Positions 21,878 through 32,880 are shown, counted from the first letter of the stretch. The stretch is 64,000 nucleotides of DNA from Datisca glomerata (GCA_003255025.1 QANY01003970.1:620001-684000); one strand, 5' to 3'. Notes: a model not told the origin generated them from the letters alone. A program made the numbers and translations.

Positions 21878-22150
21878 TCAATTCTTACACTTGGACTTCT
21901 TCACCTTCTTGTGTTTTGTTGGTGGAGTTATATGTGTCACCCTATCATGTTGTTCCACCTCTTTCTTGTCTTTGAATCCATTATAGCATATGGGGCACTA
22001 AACCTTCAACTAAGGGTGTACCGCTTTGACATGTTTACTTACTCCTTTGATGCTCGAAAACACTTGTCACGGTTTTCCGATAGGCATGTTAAACAAGAGT
22101 ATTCCTATCTTTGAACCCATTGTAGCATATGGTCAAGCTTCATTTCAAAT
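21878..22150 (-). pseudogene. C2H2 zinc-finger gene fragment
   Basis: On the minus strand the piece at 21,934-21,997 encodes CPICYNGFKDKKEVEQHDRV followed by TH, a complete CX2CX12HX4H zinc finger. It is followed by a basic tail (KHKKVKKSKCKN) and a stop at 21,878-21,880. Upstream there is a second, damaged copy of the same finger (ICYNGFKDRNTLV then a stop then HAYRKT) and a SKHVKAVHP half-finger. In-frame stops at several positions make it a pseudogene. It probably derives from a plant multi-C2H2 protein. Confidence 0.6.
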
Positions 22151-22525
22151 TCTATCCAAGATAATAATAAGTAATAATTAGTAGTTATTTACTTCCTATG
22201 AGTTTAATCGGCCAGATTAAAATAAAAACGTTATAAAGACAAATCTTCCCCCAATTCCAAGCATATCAATACATTGAATTATCATACTAAGTTTAATTCA
22301 ACTTTAAAGCAATCATATTCACCCTAGAATAACTTTATTTACAAGCCATGCAACTATATTAATGCATCTCCGTTATATGTCATGTCAGACGTAGGCCTCC
22401 ATTAATATGTTTCTAGTTCTTAATTTACGATATCGTCACCATTATATATATGAAGTATTTCTACCATTTAGACAAAAAAACTGATGTTTATGATAGAGAA
22501 ATAAAAAAAAGTTACTTAAAAGTTT
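22151..22525. other. AT-rich interval, nothing recognised
   Basis: No open frame, repeat or element end could be supported here. Confidence 0.4.
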
Positions 22526-22529
22526 TAAA

Positions 22530-22838
22530 ATGAACAAAATGCTAAAAAATAAGGAGAAGATTGGAAATAATTTTTTTGGATGGAAGAGAGCATTGTTATT
22601 GAACTCAACTTGCTCTTTTAGCTTGATATAAAATTGTGGGAGAACATCTCCATTTATAGGACTCCATAGACAATTCTAGATACATCATTAACTTACTAGT
22701 AGATTATTTAAGATAACTCTCATCTACCAACCAATAAATAAGGGTTCTAGGAAATATAAGAGTATTCTAGAGACTCTAGTGGATACATGAAATTTTTTTG
22801 AAACTCTAGAAACTACAAAAAAAATTTGAGATATCAAC
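22530..22838 (-). mobile_element. Possible solo LTR (copia-like), about 300 bp
   Basis: Minus-strand sequence starts TGTTGATATCTCAAA, then runs through a CTAGA-rich region to a TATA box (CCTATAAATGG, about 22,652-22,662) followed by a T/C-rich transcribed-looking part. This order is that of a short copia LTR. No internal region is attached and I could not define the 3' end or a target-site duplication. Confidence 0.35.
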
Positions 22839-23145
22839 AATAATAAATCAAGTTTATTATTTCAACACAAAATAGAGAGTTTACAAACCTCCACTATTTC
22901 CGCAACCAAGCATCAAATTTTATATGCCAAATGACCAACTATTATTATAAGAAATTTGACTTGCGATGGTTATATCACGACGGTTATCTCAATCGTCATG
23001 AAAATATGAACATGAGAGATCTATAATGACGGTTTTTGAAACCATCTAGAGTTATCTACGGCGACGGTTTTTCGAGAATCGTCGAAAAACCAAACTAGGC
23101 CAACGGTTTACTGTAACAGACGTTAAGTTGAACTTTGACGACGGT

Positions 23146-23216
23146 TGGAGCCTCCAAGACTTACCCACAGCTCGAATCGAAAGCTGACGCTGGAGCCTCC
23201 AAGACTTACCCACAGC
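23146..23216. repeat. 46-bp-period direct duplication at the eIF5A fragment
   Basis: GGAGCCTCCAAGACTTACCC with ACAG appears at about 23,147 and at 23,193. Both encode GASKTYPQ. The first copy was apparently produced by local duplication within the captured exon. Confidence 0.85.
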
Positions 23217-23263
23217 AAACTGGTATCATCCGTAAGAAAGGTCACAAGGTCCGCCCCTGCAAG
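23171..23263 (+). pseudogene. eIF5A first-exon fragment, probably captured by a transposon
   Basis: The frame reads ESKADAGASKTYPQQTGIIR and continues KKGHKVRPCK. This matches the N-terminus of plant translation factor eIF5A, which has ESKADAGASKTYPQQ followed by a segment ending in RPCK. A few residues before RPCK are missing or altered, so the hypusine-loop region is not intact. A GT (GTTTGT) donor follows the AAG codon at 23,264, where plant eIF5A genes have an intron. No start codon or downstream exon is present. Confidence 0.75.
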
Positions 23264-23335
23264 GTTTGTGCAATATTTTTCAATGTAGAGTCTGTTGGCA
23301 TTGTGTTGCCTTGAATTGCTAGTCTATTTTGTACA

Positions 23336-23560
23336 AGGATAAATCATATTGAACCCAGGAAGCTGTTTTTTGCTTTCCATCTGAGCGAAAATGTCTCTCC
23401 TAGGACCAAGAGGTCCAATTTGGGCTCGCGGAGAGAGCGAAACTTAGGCAAAATAGTTTAGAGAATCGGAAGCCAATTTTTGACAATTCGATTCTGGATC
23501 GGCCCAGCACTGGAACTCCAGCTCCTTGTGTTCCTCGCATGTCTGTGCTTGCAAGGTATT
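23336..23560 (+). other. Exon-like segment of unknown origin
   Basis: An open stretch with ENRKPIFDNSILDRPSTGTP followed by APCVPRMSVLAR ends at a possible donor (AAG then GTATTG, about 23,558). Codon-like composition is better than in neighbouring DNA. It may be a second captured exon in the same element. I do not recognise the protein. Confidence 0.3.
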
Positions 23561-24370
23561 GAGTCATATTTGAGAGTTAATATCGATGAGAGTTCTGGTT
23601 TTACACATTCTAGCCTATTTGACTCATTGTTATAGTTATTAATGGAGTTCAAAGTTCTGAAATGGTTATTTATAGAATCAAAGTTGGTGTTCTCTTCTGA
23701 GTTTGTGGGTTTCTGGTTTTCTTTGCTGTCTTGCATGCAATATGTTTGTAAAAATGTCACGAAACAATGTCAAGTCTGTGGGTAGTGAGTGATTGTGAAA
23801 TATAAAAGATTTGGCTTCAATTAATTATACCTTTATGTTTCTTCATTGATCATTTTGCTTGCTCTAATGGCTTTTATAGGGATTGATTGTGATAATCCAT
23901 GAAAATTACTAGCTAGTTTTAGCTAACATGAATTATGCATGAAATGGAAAGATCTGTAGTAAGGCATTATTGATTTTGCAAGAGCATGAATGGTTAAGAA
24001 ATACTCTATACAAACAAAGAAATGACTTTCATACTTATAGCTTCCTTGTTCGTAGACAAAGCTGATTCATTACGCTTAAAAGGGTATAGCAAGTGATTAT
24101 CAAGGGATGAAAACAAATTGCCTATATATCACATATGATCACTTTGAAATGCGAAGAGAATGGAAGTTTGGAGGTCATGATAATGGCAATCTTTGTGGGC
24201 TAGGGTGACAGTTTTAACCGGTGGCAAAAAGATGTTCATCAGTTCCCAGATCATCAGGTAGACATTGCTGACTCTATACCGGTGATTTTTTGAACTATCG
24301 GCGTAATCGCCTCTAAAAAGTGTAATTTGATTTGGCTTTTAGAGGCGGTAGGACATAAAGTTCGGTGTTT

Positions 24371-25885
24371 GCAAGTTTAGAAAACCTAAGAAAATTGGAA
24401 TTAGAAAACCTTAATGGAAAAGAAATGTCCTAAAAATGCTCCTGAATAATATACCCTTTTAAGCGTAAGATCCTTAAAAACTCACCTAAACAAGCAAATA
24501 AAACTATGAAAATATACTAATGAAAATCATAACATTTAATCAATATATAAAAAATACCCATATAATGATTCTTATTTTTTTTATCATGCATCGTATAATT
24601 TTTTTTTTAAATTTTTAAGGTTTCTAACTAGACTTTTATCTAAATCAGTAAAGTGTTACATGATGTACACGTGATTGAAATAACTAAATCTTTTAGTTCT
24701 TTTCCTCACATATTTAAAATCATAGTCCTTACAAGTAAGTAGAAAAGAAAAATCTAGCATTACGTTTTATATACATATTTTATTAAAATTGTGAATACAG
24801 ATATTTAGCTTTCAATTAGTGAATCAATTTTCACTAAATTTTATGTTATCATTTTATTCAATGAGTAGACTAATTAATATCAATATGAGAGAAATATATG
24901 ACACTTTATGGTCTTTGTACCTCTCACTACTTTATATTATGAATAATTAAAAATAATTTATCTTAACAACGTCGATGCGTCGTAGAATCACTAAAAATTT
25001 AATTAAGTTTTCATTGTTTTATTAATGAACAATCTTATGTAAACATGTTTTATTATTGTTGGTCATGGAGATTTAGAAATAAAAAACTTCACTAATATTT
25101 TATTTTATTTCAATGATATATTCATGAATCTTAGTAAACCACTTATAAAAAAATGTGATGTGTATTTAACATTGATCATAAATCTACATTCAAGAAATAT
25201 TGATATTATTAATAATTTATAATTAATTATTATTTGAATATCACAATATTAAATGTACAACTGAAAAATCAATAATCAATTTTCATATGAAGTATAAAAA
25301 GTCATTTTAGACATTTAAGAATAATAAGTAGATAATGTTATCTAAAAATGATTATTATGTACGTATCACTTTTAATAAATTATAGAAGTAGAAAATCCTT
25401 AAATGCTTCAACGAGCTAGACTTCAACCCCTTCTATTGCTGTCAAGGCAGCAGTGACACGCCTTCAAGAATATCGAATAGGGGTAGCGTAGAGAAATTAA
25501 ATGTCTTTCTCTGAGAGGAGGCAAAGAGAGAAATTTTCTTCATCTCTCTATCAATTTCTTTCTCTTGGGTGATGTTTGATGGAACTGAATGTAATGTAAC
25601 TGAATGAAATTTAATTCAATAGGGAATTCCTTATAAATAATAATCATTTTAGTATCTAGTTAATGATTTATGTTATTTGGAATGACAATTTTTTTTGTAG
25701 GGATAAAATAATCCTCATTTATTTAATTATTTTTTTCATGTTAGCCTCATCCCATTCTTATCACATTTCTTGACTTTTTCACTCTGAATAAAGATCATCT
25801 ACTATCCCTCCTATAATTCATTTTTTTTTTCATTTTCATTATGTTTCTCGTTAGCATTCATTTCATTCTATTATATTTCATGTTA
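24371..25885. other. AT-rich intergenic interval
   Basis: Mostly A+T with homopolymer runs. A less AT-rich patch at 25,415-25,500 (TTCAACGAGCTAGACTTCAA) has no open frame of note. Nothing recognisable as a gene or element end. Confidence 0.4.
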
Positions 25886-25890
25886 CTCAC

Positions 25891-26172
25891 ACTTAAACTT
25901 TTTGTACAAAATGAAGTTAGAGAAGAGAGTGAGCTCATACTTATACAGTTTGTATAGAGACTCGATTACAAGAAGGAGAACTAACTGATAGTAGTTGAAG
26001 ACAATTGATAGTTAGTTAATAGACCAACTAACACTGACAAACTAACTATAACAACTACCTATACGATTACACTAAGAAAGAGGTAGAAATAATAGCTAGA
26101 GTAATAGCCAGTAAGTCACAGTAAACTATAACTATGAGAAAGCTAATTACTTATTGATTCAATACTCTGTCA
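25891..26172 (-). repeat. 3' LTR of the copia element
   Basis: It begins (minus strand) TGACAGAGTATTGAATCA right after the polypurine tract and aligns with the other LTR along its length. It lacks about 60 bp present in the 5' LTR, between AGAGAAG and GAGTGAGCTC, with short microhomology at the break. Length is 282 bp. Confidence 0.85.
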
Positions 26173-26185
26173 TCCCCTCTCAAGT
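26173..26185 (-). other. Polypurine tract of the copia element
   Basis: The minus strand reads ACTTGAGAGGGGA, directly abutting the TGA start of the 3' LTR. This is the usual plus-strand priming site. Confidence 0.75.
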
Positions 26186-26300
26186 GAAAATGGGAAGTTT
26201 CTCATTTTTTGGACAGCAAATACTCAAACTGAGGAGAAGCCAATGCCTTAGTGAATATATATGCAACCTGTTCCAAAGATAGAATAAAATGAATTTCCAA

Positions 26301-26680
26301 CTACTTTTGAAGAACCTTATCTCTTATAAAATGTAAATCAATCTCTATGTGCTTGGTTCTTGTATGATTTACTGGATTAGAGGCAATAGAAGTAGCCCTA
26401 AAGTTGTCACACCAGATTATAGGGCTTTGAGCTAACTCAACATGCAACTCAGCTAAAAAATACTGAATCCATGACAATTCTGTAAAAGTAGTTGCTAAGG
26501 ATTGATACTCACTTTCAGTGCTCGATCTAGAGACAACTTGTTGTGTTTTGGCTGACCAAGACACTAAATTTCCTCCTAAAAACACTGCAAACCCACCAGT
26601 TAATCTTATCTCATCAATATCACTTGCCCAATCAACATCTGAATGGGCAACAAGGTCTAGTTTACCAGTGAAATGAATTA
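26301..26680 (-). pseudogene. Copia RNase H remnant
   Basis: The minus-strand frame includes VDWASDID (about 26,615-26,640), GGNLVSWSAKTQQVVSRSST then ESEYQSLA, and HTRTKHIEIDLHFIRD. These give the conserved Asp, Glu and Asp positions and the C-terminal motif of Ty1/copia RNase H. The open part starts at 26,585. The upstream continuation into RT is interrupted by unrelated sequence. Confidence 0.85.
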
Positions 26681-26689
26681 TTAGAAGAT

Positions 26690-27270
26690 CCTTGTTAAGT
26701 GTGCCTCGAGAAAGGGGTGAACCCTAGATAGATATCTGAAAATGCGTTTTCAGAAAGGAGAATTCGTAGACCCACAAGAGAAAGTCTGATGCTCGTTTCC
26801 ACTAACAAGTAAATTCTAAGCACGAAGAATGGAATGCCAAGTTTTGTTCAATTCCACTAGCACCTTCTTTCTTTCCTTTTCATGCCCGTCTTCCTTAATC
26901 AATAACTTGCCCTCCTCGTCATGTCATAACAAAGCTTCTCGACCAGTAATGTAATAAAAAGGATGATCTATCTATCAACTTGAATATCCATCATAGAATA
27001 GAGACAGATAGAAATGTAATGTATAATAAGTTCACTGAATTCACGTAGAAGAGAGTTGGCATGCATGTTTTGTACAAGATGAGGAAGAATTTACATAATC
27101 TATATTTGATTTGGTACCTGCCCCTCTATGATTTGGCATACCCGCTCATGCCACCCACTAAAAGATTTTCTAACACTCTCTTACACGACTGCCAATGAAC
27201 TGTGGTGGGTTTAGAAAGAAACTGACTTAATCTATATACAATGAAAGAGATGTTAGGTTGTGTAATTTTT
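26690..27270. other. Non-copia block between RT and RNase H
   Basis: A normal copia element has about 150-200 bp here, encoding the RT-RNase H connection. Instead there are about 580 bp with no copia motif, such as GAGAAAGTCTGATGCTCGTT. It looks like an insertion replacing the connection. I saw no terminal repeats or coding similarity that identify it. Confidence 0.5.
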
Positions 27271-27275
27271 AAATA

Positions 27276-28096
27276 TTAAAATGCTCCAAGAATACTTCTG
27301 TAAGTTGTAATGCCACTGAGAAGCTCACCACTGTTTGCACTAAGTTTAACAGAAGATGATGCGAGTGTGAAGCAAGGTTTGGCAGCACTCATGGAAGCTT
27401 TCTTGAGAAATTCAGTAGCATACCTAGTCTGAGTAAGAAATAGACCATTTGAGTTCCTTGTAGCTTCAATACTAAGAAAATGATGCAGAGATCCCAAGTC
27501 CTTAAGAGCAAAAACAACATTAAGTTTCTGAATTAACATATTAACCAGATCAATGCCATTGCATGTGATGAGTATGTCATCCACATAAACCAGGAAATAA
27601 ATAATCTTTGGCACTACTTAAGAACAAAAAGAGAACTGTCTGATCTGGAATTAAGAAAACCCCATTGTATAAGAGTTTATTTCAACCTTTCATACTAAGC
27701 CATTGGGGCTTGCTTGAGTCCATGCAAAGCTTTCCTCAATTTGCACGCATGATTAGGTCTTGAAACATCAATAAAGCCTTGAGGCTGAGTTATGAACATT
27801 GATTCTCCAAGGAAGCCATTTAAAAAGGCGTTGTTGACATCCAACTGTCTTATCTCCCAACCAAAACTCACTGCTATAATTAATATAACACTTACTATTT
27901 ATTGTTTGACCACAGGACTAAAAGTCTCTCTAAAATCAACTCTAGAGGTTTGGTGAAACCCCTTAGAAACTAGCCTTGCTTTGCACCTTTCAACATGTCC
28001 AAGAGCATTATACTTCACTCTAAAAACCCACTTATTCCTTACTAGATTCACGGAATCATCATAGGGTACCAGTTCCAAAGTACGGTTCCTTCTCAA
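27276..28096 (-). pseudogene. Copia reverse transcriptase remnant
   Basis: The N-terminal part (28,096-27,899) reads ELVPYDDSVNLVRNKWVFRV then GHVERCKARLVSKGFHQ, the standard start of copia RT. The catalytic motif FLVYVDDILIT is at about 27,590, followed by ALKDLGSLHHFLSIE and LTQTRYATEFL. Between the two pieces the frame is broken (27,620-27,890), though copia-like codons such as FLGESMFITQPQGFID are still readable there. The YVDD active site is intact in sequence but the enzyme is not. Confidence 0.85.
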
Positions 28097-28119
28097 GGCA
28101 TCTAGTTCATCAAGTATGG

Positions 28120-28557
28120 CCTTTTACCAGTTTGGTTCTAGGAGAGCTTGCTTGAGAGAAGATGGTTCCGTGATAGTAGTAAGGGCTTCAGAGATGTAGG
28201 CTTTAGGTTTAAAGATATTATTTTTGAGACATGGATAGGTTAGTTTATTGATGTGGGTTATCTATGTGCACTAGAGATTGGATTCTGGTGTGAGGAGGCA
28301 GGTATGGCATTTATGCTGGTGAGGTTAAGACTAGAGGACATCACTTTTAAGAGGCTTCTAAAGTTGTTTATAGGTATCAATGGGCTAGAATATGAAGAAT
28401 TTTGGGAAGTGATTGGTGTTGGTTGACTTGTAATAGGTTGAAATTCAGAGATATACTTACCAGGACCAAATGAAGATGCATTGTTGGTGCTTGCCTGTGA
28501 GGAAGACTGAGAAACTTGAGGATTAATATTAGTTAAAGGAGTCTTAAAAATAGACAA
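28120..28557 (-). pseudogene. Copia linker between integrase and RT
   Basis: A Ser/Pro/Gln-rich low-complexity segment (SQSSSQASTNNASSFG; ITSQPTPITSQNSSYSS) precedes the RT start, as in many plant copia polyproteins. A frame change at about 28,560 separates it from the integrase C-terminus. Confidence 0.6.
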
Positions 28558-28577
28558 AGGAAGATTGACATGAGAAT

Positions 28578-29720
28578 TCAGTGATGTAGCGTACAGTTTT
28601 TCAGAAGAAATTGACTTTTCAGAAAACTAGAAAAGGGAAAGGATTTCTCATTGAAAATAATATTTCTAGCAATATATGTCCTACCTGAAGGATGCCGGCA
28701 TATATATCCTTTATGCTCAGAAGAATAGCCAACAAAGACACATAAGTCAGTCCTAAACTCCATTTTATGTGAGTTATAGAGTCTAAGATGGGGAAAAGCA
28801 GCACAACCAAAAGTTTTAAGGAATGAATAATCTGGTTTAAAGTGAAAACACTTTTCAAAGGGTGAGATATGGTGCAAAACAGGTGTTGACAGCCTGTGAA
28901 GAAAGTAGCAGTGTTGTAGGCATGCTACCAGAAAGCTAAAGTTAAGTTTATATGTGCCAACAATGTTAAACCAGTTTCACTTATGTGTCTATGCTTACGT
29001 TCCACTTTTCCATTTTGATTACGAGTATATGGACAAGGATGATGAAACAAAACTCCCTCGATTTTTGAATACACGAAATTCTCCTCCCCAATGTGATTGA
29101 AGGACTTTTATATGAGTGTCAAACTATTTTTCAACTAACTTCTTAAAGACAGTAAAGGACTTGAGTGCTTCAGATTTAGCTTTAAGAGGATAAATCCATG
29201 TAACCTACAATAATCATCTACAAAGATGATAGTACATGTATCCCTCAAGAGAAATAGTTGAAGAAGTCTCCTACAAGTCAGTATGGACAATTTCAAGAGG
29301 TTTTGTAGTTTTAGTTACTGATGTGGGAAATCATAATCTGTGAATCTTGCCAAATTGACAAGAATTGCAAAATTCTAATTGGTTTTTATGATAAGGGATA
29401 TGATTAGCATTTAAGACTTGAGAAAGTACTTTGGGAGAGGGATGTCCTAATTTTCTATGTCATATACTCAAATCAGTACACATGTCCTTTATTGACTAAA
29501 GAAATTTGGTTCGCATTACACTTTCTCACATCAAATAGGGAAATAAAAGAATTACTGAAATTTTTGCTAGATTCTAGGAGTTTATTACAAGAAATAGAAA
29601 TTTGACTATTTGAAAAGGAAGAACTAGGACAGAAAAAAGGTCAAATTGCAAGACAGTTGATTACTTTTTCCTCTCACAGGCCATTCCAGTGAATAGAGTC
29701 CACCTTTAAATGTTCCTTTG
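28578..29720 (-). pseudogene. Copia integrase with pre-integrase zinc region, decayed
   Basis: A GAG-pre-integrase segment (KLGHPSPKVLSQV and CNSCQFGK, about 29,340-29,440) leads into the DDE core. The first Asp region reads LEIVHTDL (about 29,280). The second is SHWGGEF at 29,091-29,093, where His replaces the catalytic Asp. The Glu region GKVERKHRHI is at about 28,990-29,010. The C-terminal part is well preserved (FGCAAFPHLR and SSEHKGYICRHPSGRTYIAR). Several frameshifts are present, so it would be inactive even without the Asp change. Confidence 0.75.
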
Positions 29721-30119
29721 AGCAGCATTTTCCCTGGTATTTCATCCTTATCAGCAACAAAACTAGCATCAAATTCAAGATATACATGATTATCTCTAGT
29801 AATCTTTCAAACACTAATGAGGGTTTTCCTAATTTTAGGTACTCTAAAAATGGTTTTTAGGTTTAAATTTATATCTTTGTAGGGAATAGAAGAGAAGCCT
29901 GTGTGAGAAATAAGAACTTCTTACCATTACCAACTGCCATTTTCTCATGTCCAGTATACTCAGTAGCAGGTTGTAAATTCTCCAAGTCTGTTGTCACATG
30001 ATTTGTGGCAGCACTCAGCATATCAGGCCCCATCATTCACCATTTTAGTATTTGCAACATAAGCTGATGGTCCAGCACCATTATTGGAAAAATTTATTTG
30101 AAAGCCAGATGATTATCCT

Positions 30120-31301
30120 GAAGAGTTTTGCTGTGATTGGCCTCTTTCATACCTGAAGTAGAAAATTGCTGTAGAATGTTCAATTTTGTTGCAGACTTGG
30201 CAAACAAGTCTGTTTCCATTTACATTGATTCAACCTTTTCCTCTTCTCCTGCGATTAAAGGTTCATCTGTCATAATTTCATTATTTTATGATTGGAGTCT
30301 TCCTCCACCTCTACCATAAGACTGTCAATTAAACTCTTTGGTCCCTGTATTGGTCATCATATTAGTTGAAGCTTTGACAATAGGCTCTGATTCAGCATTC
30401 AGTTTTTCAACTCTACTTTCATAGCTTATTAAAAGAGCTTGTACATCTTCTACAAATAATGTATCTGTCCTCAAGATGATATTAACCACCACTGAATCAA
30501 AACTCAACTCCCAAATTGTTGATTCTACCTCTTCCTCTTCTCCTGTGATTAAAGGTTCATCTGTCATAATTTTCATTATTTTATGATTGGAGTCTTCCTC
30601 CACCTCTACCATAAGACTGTCCATTAAACTCTTTGGTCCCTGTATTGGTCATCATATTAGCTGAGGCTTTGACAATAGGCTCTGATTCAGCATTCAGTTT
30701 TTCAACTCTACTTTCATAGCTTATTAAAAGAGCTTGTACATCTTCTACAAATAATGTATCTGTCCTCAAGATGATATTAACCACCACTAAATCAAACTCA
30801 ACTCCCAAACTGTTGAGTATATACAAGATCAAGTCTTGTTCTTCAATCTGTTGACCTGCTGCAACAAGATTGTCTGCAAGCATCCTCACTTTGTCACAGT
30901 AATCAGCAATACTCATTGCTCCTTTCTTGATTTCCTAGAGTGCTGACTTAATTTGGAGCATTCTCGCTCAAGATTGGTTTCCAAAAATTCTTTCTAATGC
31001 TTTCCAAAGCTCACTTGATGTGTTGTAATGAATGACTGAGGTGAGGATTCTCTCAGTCATAGAAGATCTTCTCCAACTCAAAAGAAGTTGGTCATTTCTA
31101 TTCCACTTGACATATTTTGGGTTCACTGTTCCATAAGCTTTTCTCTTTGCTAGAACCTTGGAGATATCGAAGAGGAAGTCGTCGAGCCAGTGACCAATGA
31201 CTACAGGTAAGATTTGAGCTTTCCAGAAAAAAATAATTCACTCTATCAAGCTTTATAGCCAAGGCTGAGCTTAATGAACTTGCAAACAAATTACTAGCCA
31301 T
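30120..31301 (-). pseudogene. Copia gag remnant
   Basis: The start MASNLFASSLSSALAIKLDR and the central helical segment (SIADYCDKVRMLADNLVAAG; LNSLGVEFD) match the copia gag/UBN2 family. A CCHC knuckle follows at about 30,170-30,215 (CQVCNKIEHSTAIFY, with the final Cys replaced by Phe). A stop-containing stretch at 30,920-31,090 and a 295-bp duplication break the frame. Confidence 0.75.
30232..30800 (-). repeat. 295-bp tandem duplication within copia gag
   Basis: AAACTCTTTGGTCCCTGTAT starts at 30,331 and again at 30,626. The copies extend about 280-295 bp and differ by few substitutions, one small indel and the TTAGTTGAAG/TTAGCTGAGG change. It repeats the segment encoding FVEDVQALLISYESRVEKLN. 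Confidence 0.9.
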
Positions 31302-31318
31302 CGCATTAACAATCCCAT

Positions 31319-31331
31319 GGCTCTGATACCA
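31319..31331 (-). other. Primer-binding site of the copia element (tRNA-Met)
   Basis: The minus strand reads TGGTATCAGAGCC, complementary to the 3' end of initiator tRNA-Met, immediately downstream of the 5' LTR. Confidence 0.85.
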
Positions 31332-31669
31332 ACATAAACTTCATGTACAGAATGAAGTTAGAGAAGAAAGAGAGAGGGGGAGACTTGTGAAACAATGCAC
31401 TTTCATTAACAAAAAAGGCGTACAGAGTGAGCTCTTACTTATATAGTTTGTAGAGATACTCGATTACAAGAAGGAGAACTAACTGATAGTAGTTGAATAC
31501 AATTGATAGTTAGTTGATAGCCAACTAACACTAACAAACTAACTATAGCAACTAACTCTATTATTACACTAAGTAAGAGGTAGAAATAATAGCTAAAGTA
31601 ACTGGCAGTATGTCACAGTAAACTGTAACTATGAGAAAGCTAATTACTCAGTGATTCAATACTGTATCA
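31332..31669 (-). repeat. 5' LTR of the copia element
   Basis: It begins TGATACAGTATTGAATCACT on the minus strand and is homologous to the 3' LTR over its whole length, apart from the roughly 60 bp retained here. Length is 338 bp. A TATA-like TATATAAGTAAGAG (about 31,432-31,445) lies in the expected middle position. Confidence 0.85.
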
Positions 31670-31674
31670 CTCAT

Positions 31675-32880
31675 ACACTATCTTAATCAATGTTTTAGTC
31701 ATAATCATGTACACGAAAGCATATTATATTTAGATAAAAACAATTTTAAATATAAAGGGCTTTAATACACACAAAAAATCCGTCTAATTGCCCACAAATA
31801 CCGTCACTAACACATTAAAATATTTGTTTGAGAATGAGAGTAAGCGTGCATGGGATACATAAACTATAACTCAAAAAGTAACCCAACATTAATTAATGTA
31901 TTACTCGTAAAATTAAACTTAAGAAGGTGGAGAAATGTGGTGGCTAAGAAAAAAGAGGAACAAGTCATTAATTAATTTATGAATTATCAGCTGGATGAAG
32001 TTTATCATTGGATAAGAGACATGTTTTTTCATGGAAATAAATTAAAATATTGAAGAAAATATAAAATTGACTTCATAAAGTTCTTTTTCTTCTTTAATTC
32101 TATGATGCTCAAGTGGGTGGTAGAGGCACTGTGTCTACAGTTGCATATATTTTAAGTCAACTTCTAGTGCCAACTGATCAGACACCATGCATTAAGCATA
32201 TTAATGTGTTAAGATAATGTAAAATTTGTAGATTATGATGGATTGATTAACTTTGTTTGTTCATTAATGGACTGTGGTCTATTCCAGATGCCTCATCTTA
32301 AGACCATTATATTTTTGAAAAAAAAAATATACATGACAATTATGATGAACATTTATGAGTTAATAATATATATTAATTTTCAAGATCAATGAATTGATTG
32401 TCTCATATAAAATTTGGTCAAACCAACAATGAAAAAATTAACTGTTAGTTAAGTCTTTAATTTTTTTTAATCGTTCATAAGGACATATCTATCCGGATAA
32501 AGAGTTAGCCTAGATTAATTCATATATATATAGATGAAATTCTATCCATATAGATAGGTATATCCGTGTATATAGATCAAGTTAAAGAACGTAGACTAGC
32601 CACAAGCTTGGATACGGTTTCCCAATCAAAGATCCATATATTGACATACAGTACCTCCTCATAGCCTTTCACCTCTGAAAGAATCCTTCCTTCTCAATGC
32701 TCGAGCATTCGTTCAGTGGATTCTTTTTTATCTTGTACCCACGGAGCAATCAACAAGATGAAAACTTCCAAGAAAAAACTTTTAATTGGGAGGGTGATCC
32801 TCCTAGGCAAACTCTCCAAATTTACGATCAACCTTTCATTTATTGATCTTACAACGAACATAAGTTTTTAATTATAAATT
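31675..32880. other. AT-rich intergenic interval
   Basis: No gene recognised. Short near-palindromic TATA-rich strings occur near 32,520-32,570 (CATATAGATAGGTATATCC). Nothing else supported. Confidence 0.4.

Larger units (their letters stand above)
22960..24370. mobile_element. CACTA-like (En/Spm) non-autonomous element region
   Basis: Between 22,960 and 23,140 the motif ACGACGGTT / GACGGTTTTT and its inverse AATCGTC recur in both orientations, as in CACTA subterminal repeats. At about 24,300-24,350 a second set occurs (ATCGCCTCTAAAA and CTTTTAGAGGCGGT, inverted to each other). A cellular exon fragment lies between. I could not identify the CACTA tips or the 3-bp duplication, so borders are approximate. 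Confidence 0.4.
25891..31669 (-). mobile_element. Ty1/copia LTR retrotransposon, full length but decayed
   Basis: Two related LTRs flank gag, integrase, RT and RNase H in copia order on the minus strand. Next to the 5' LTR is a tRNA-Met primer-binding site, and next to the 3' LTR a polypurine tract. Putative 5-bp target duplications CTCAC (25,886-25,890) and CTCAT (31,670-31,674) differ at one base. Stops, frameshifts, a duplication in gag and a foreign block between RT and RNase H show that it is dead. LTR divergence indicates an old insertion. Confidence 0.9.
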
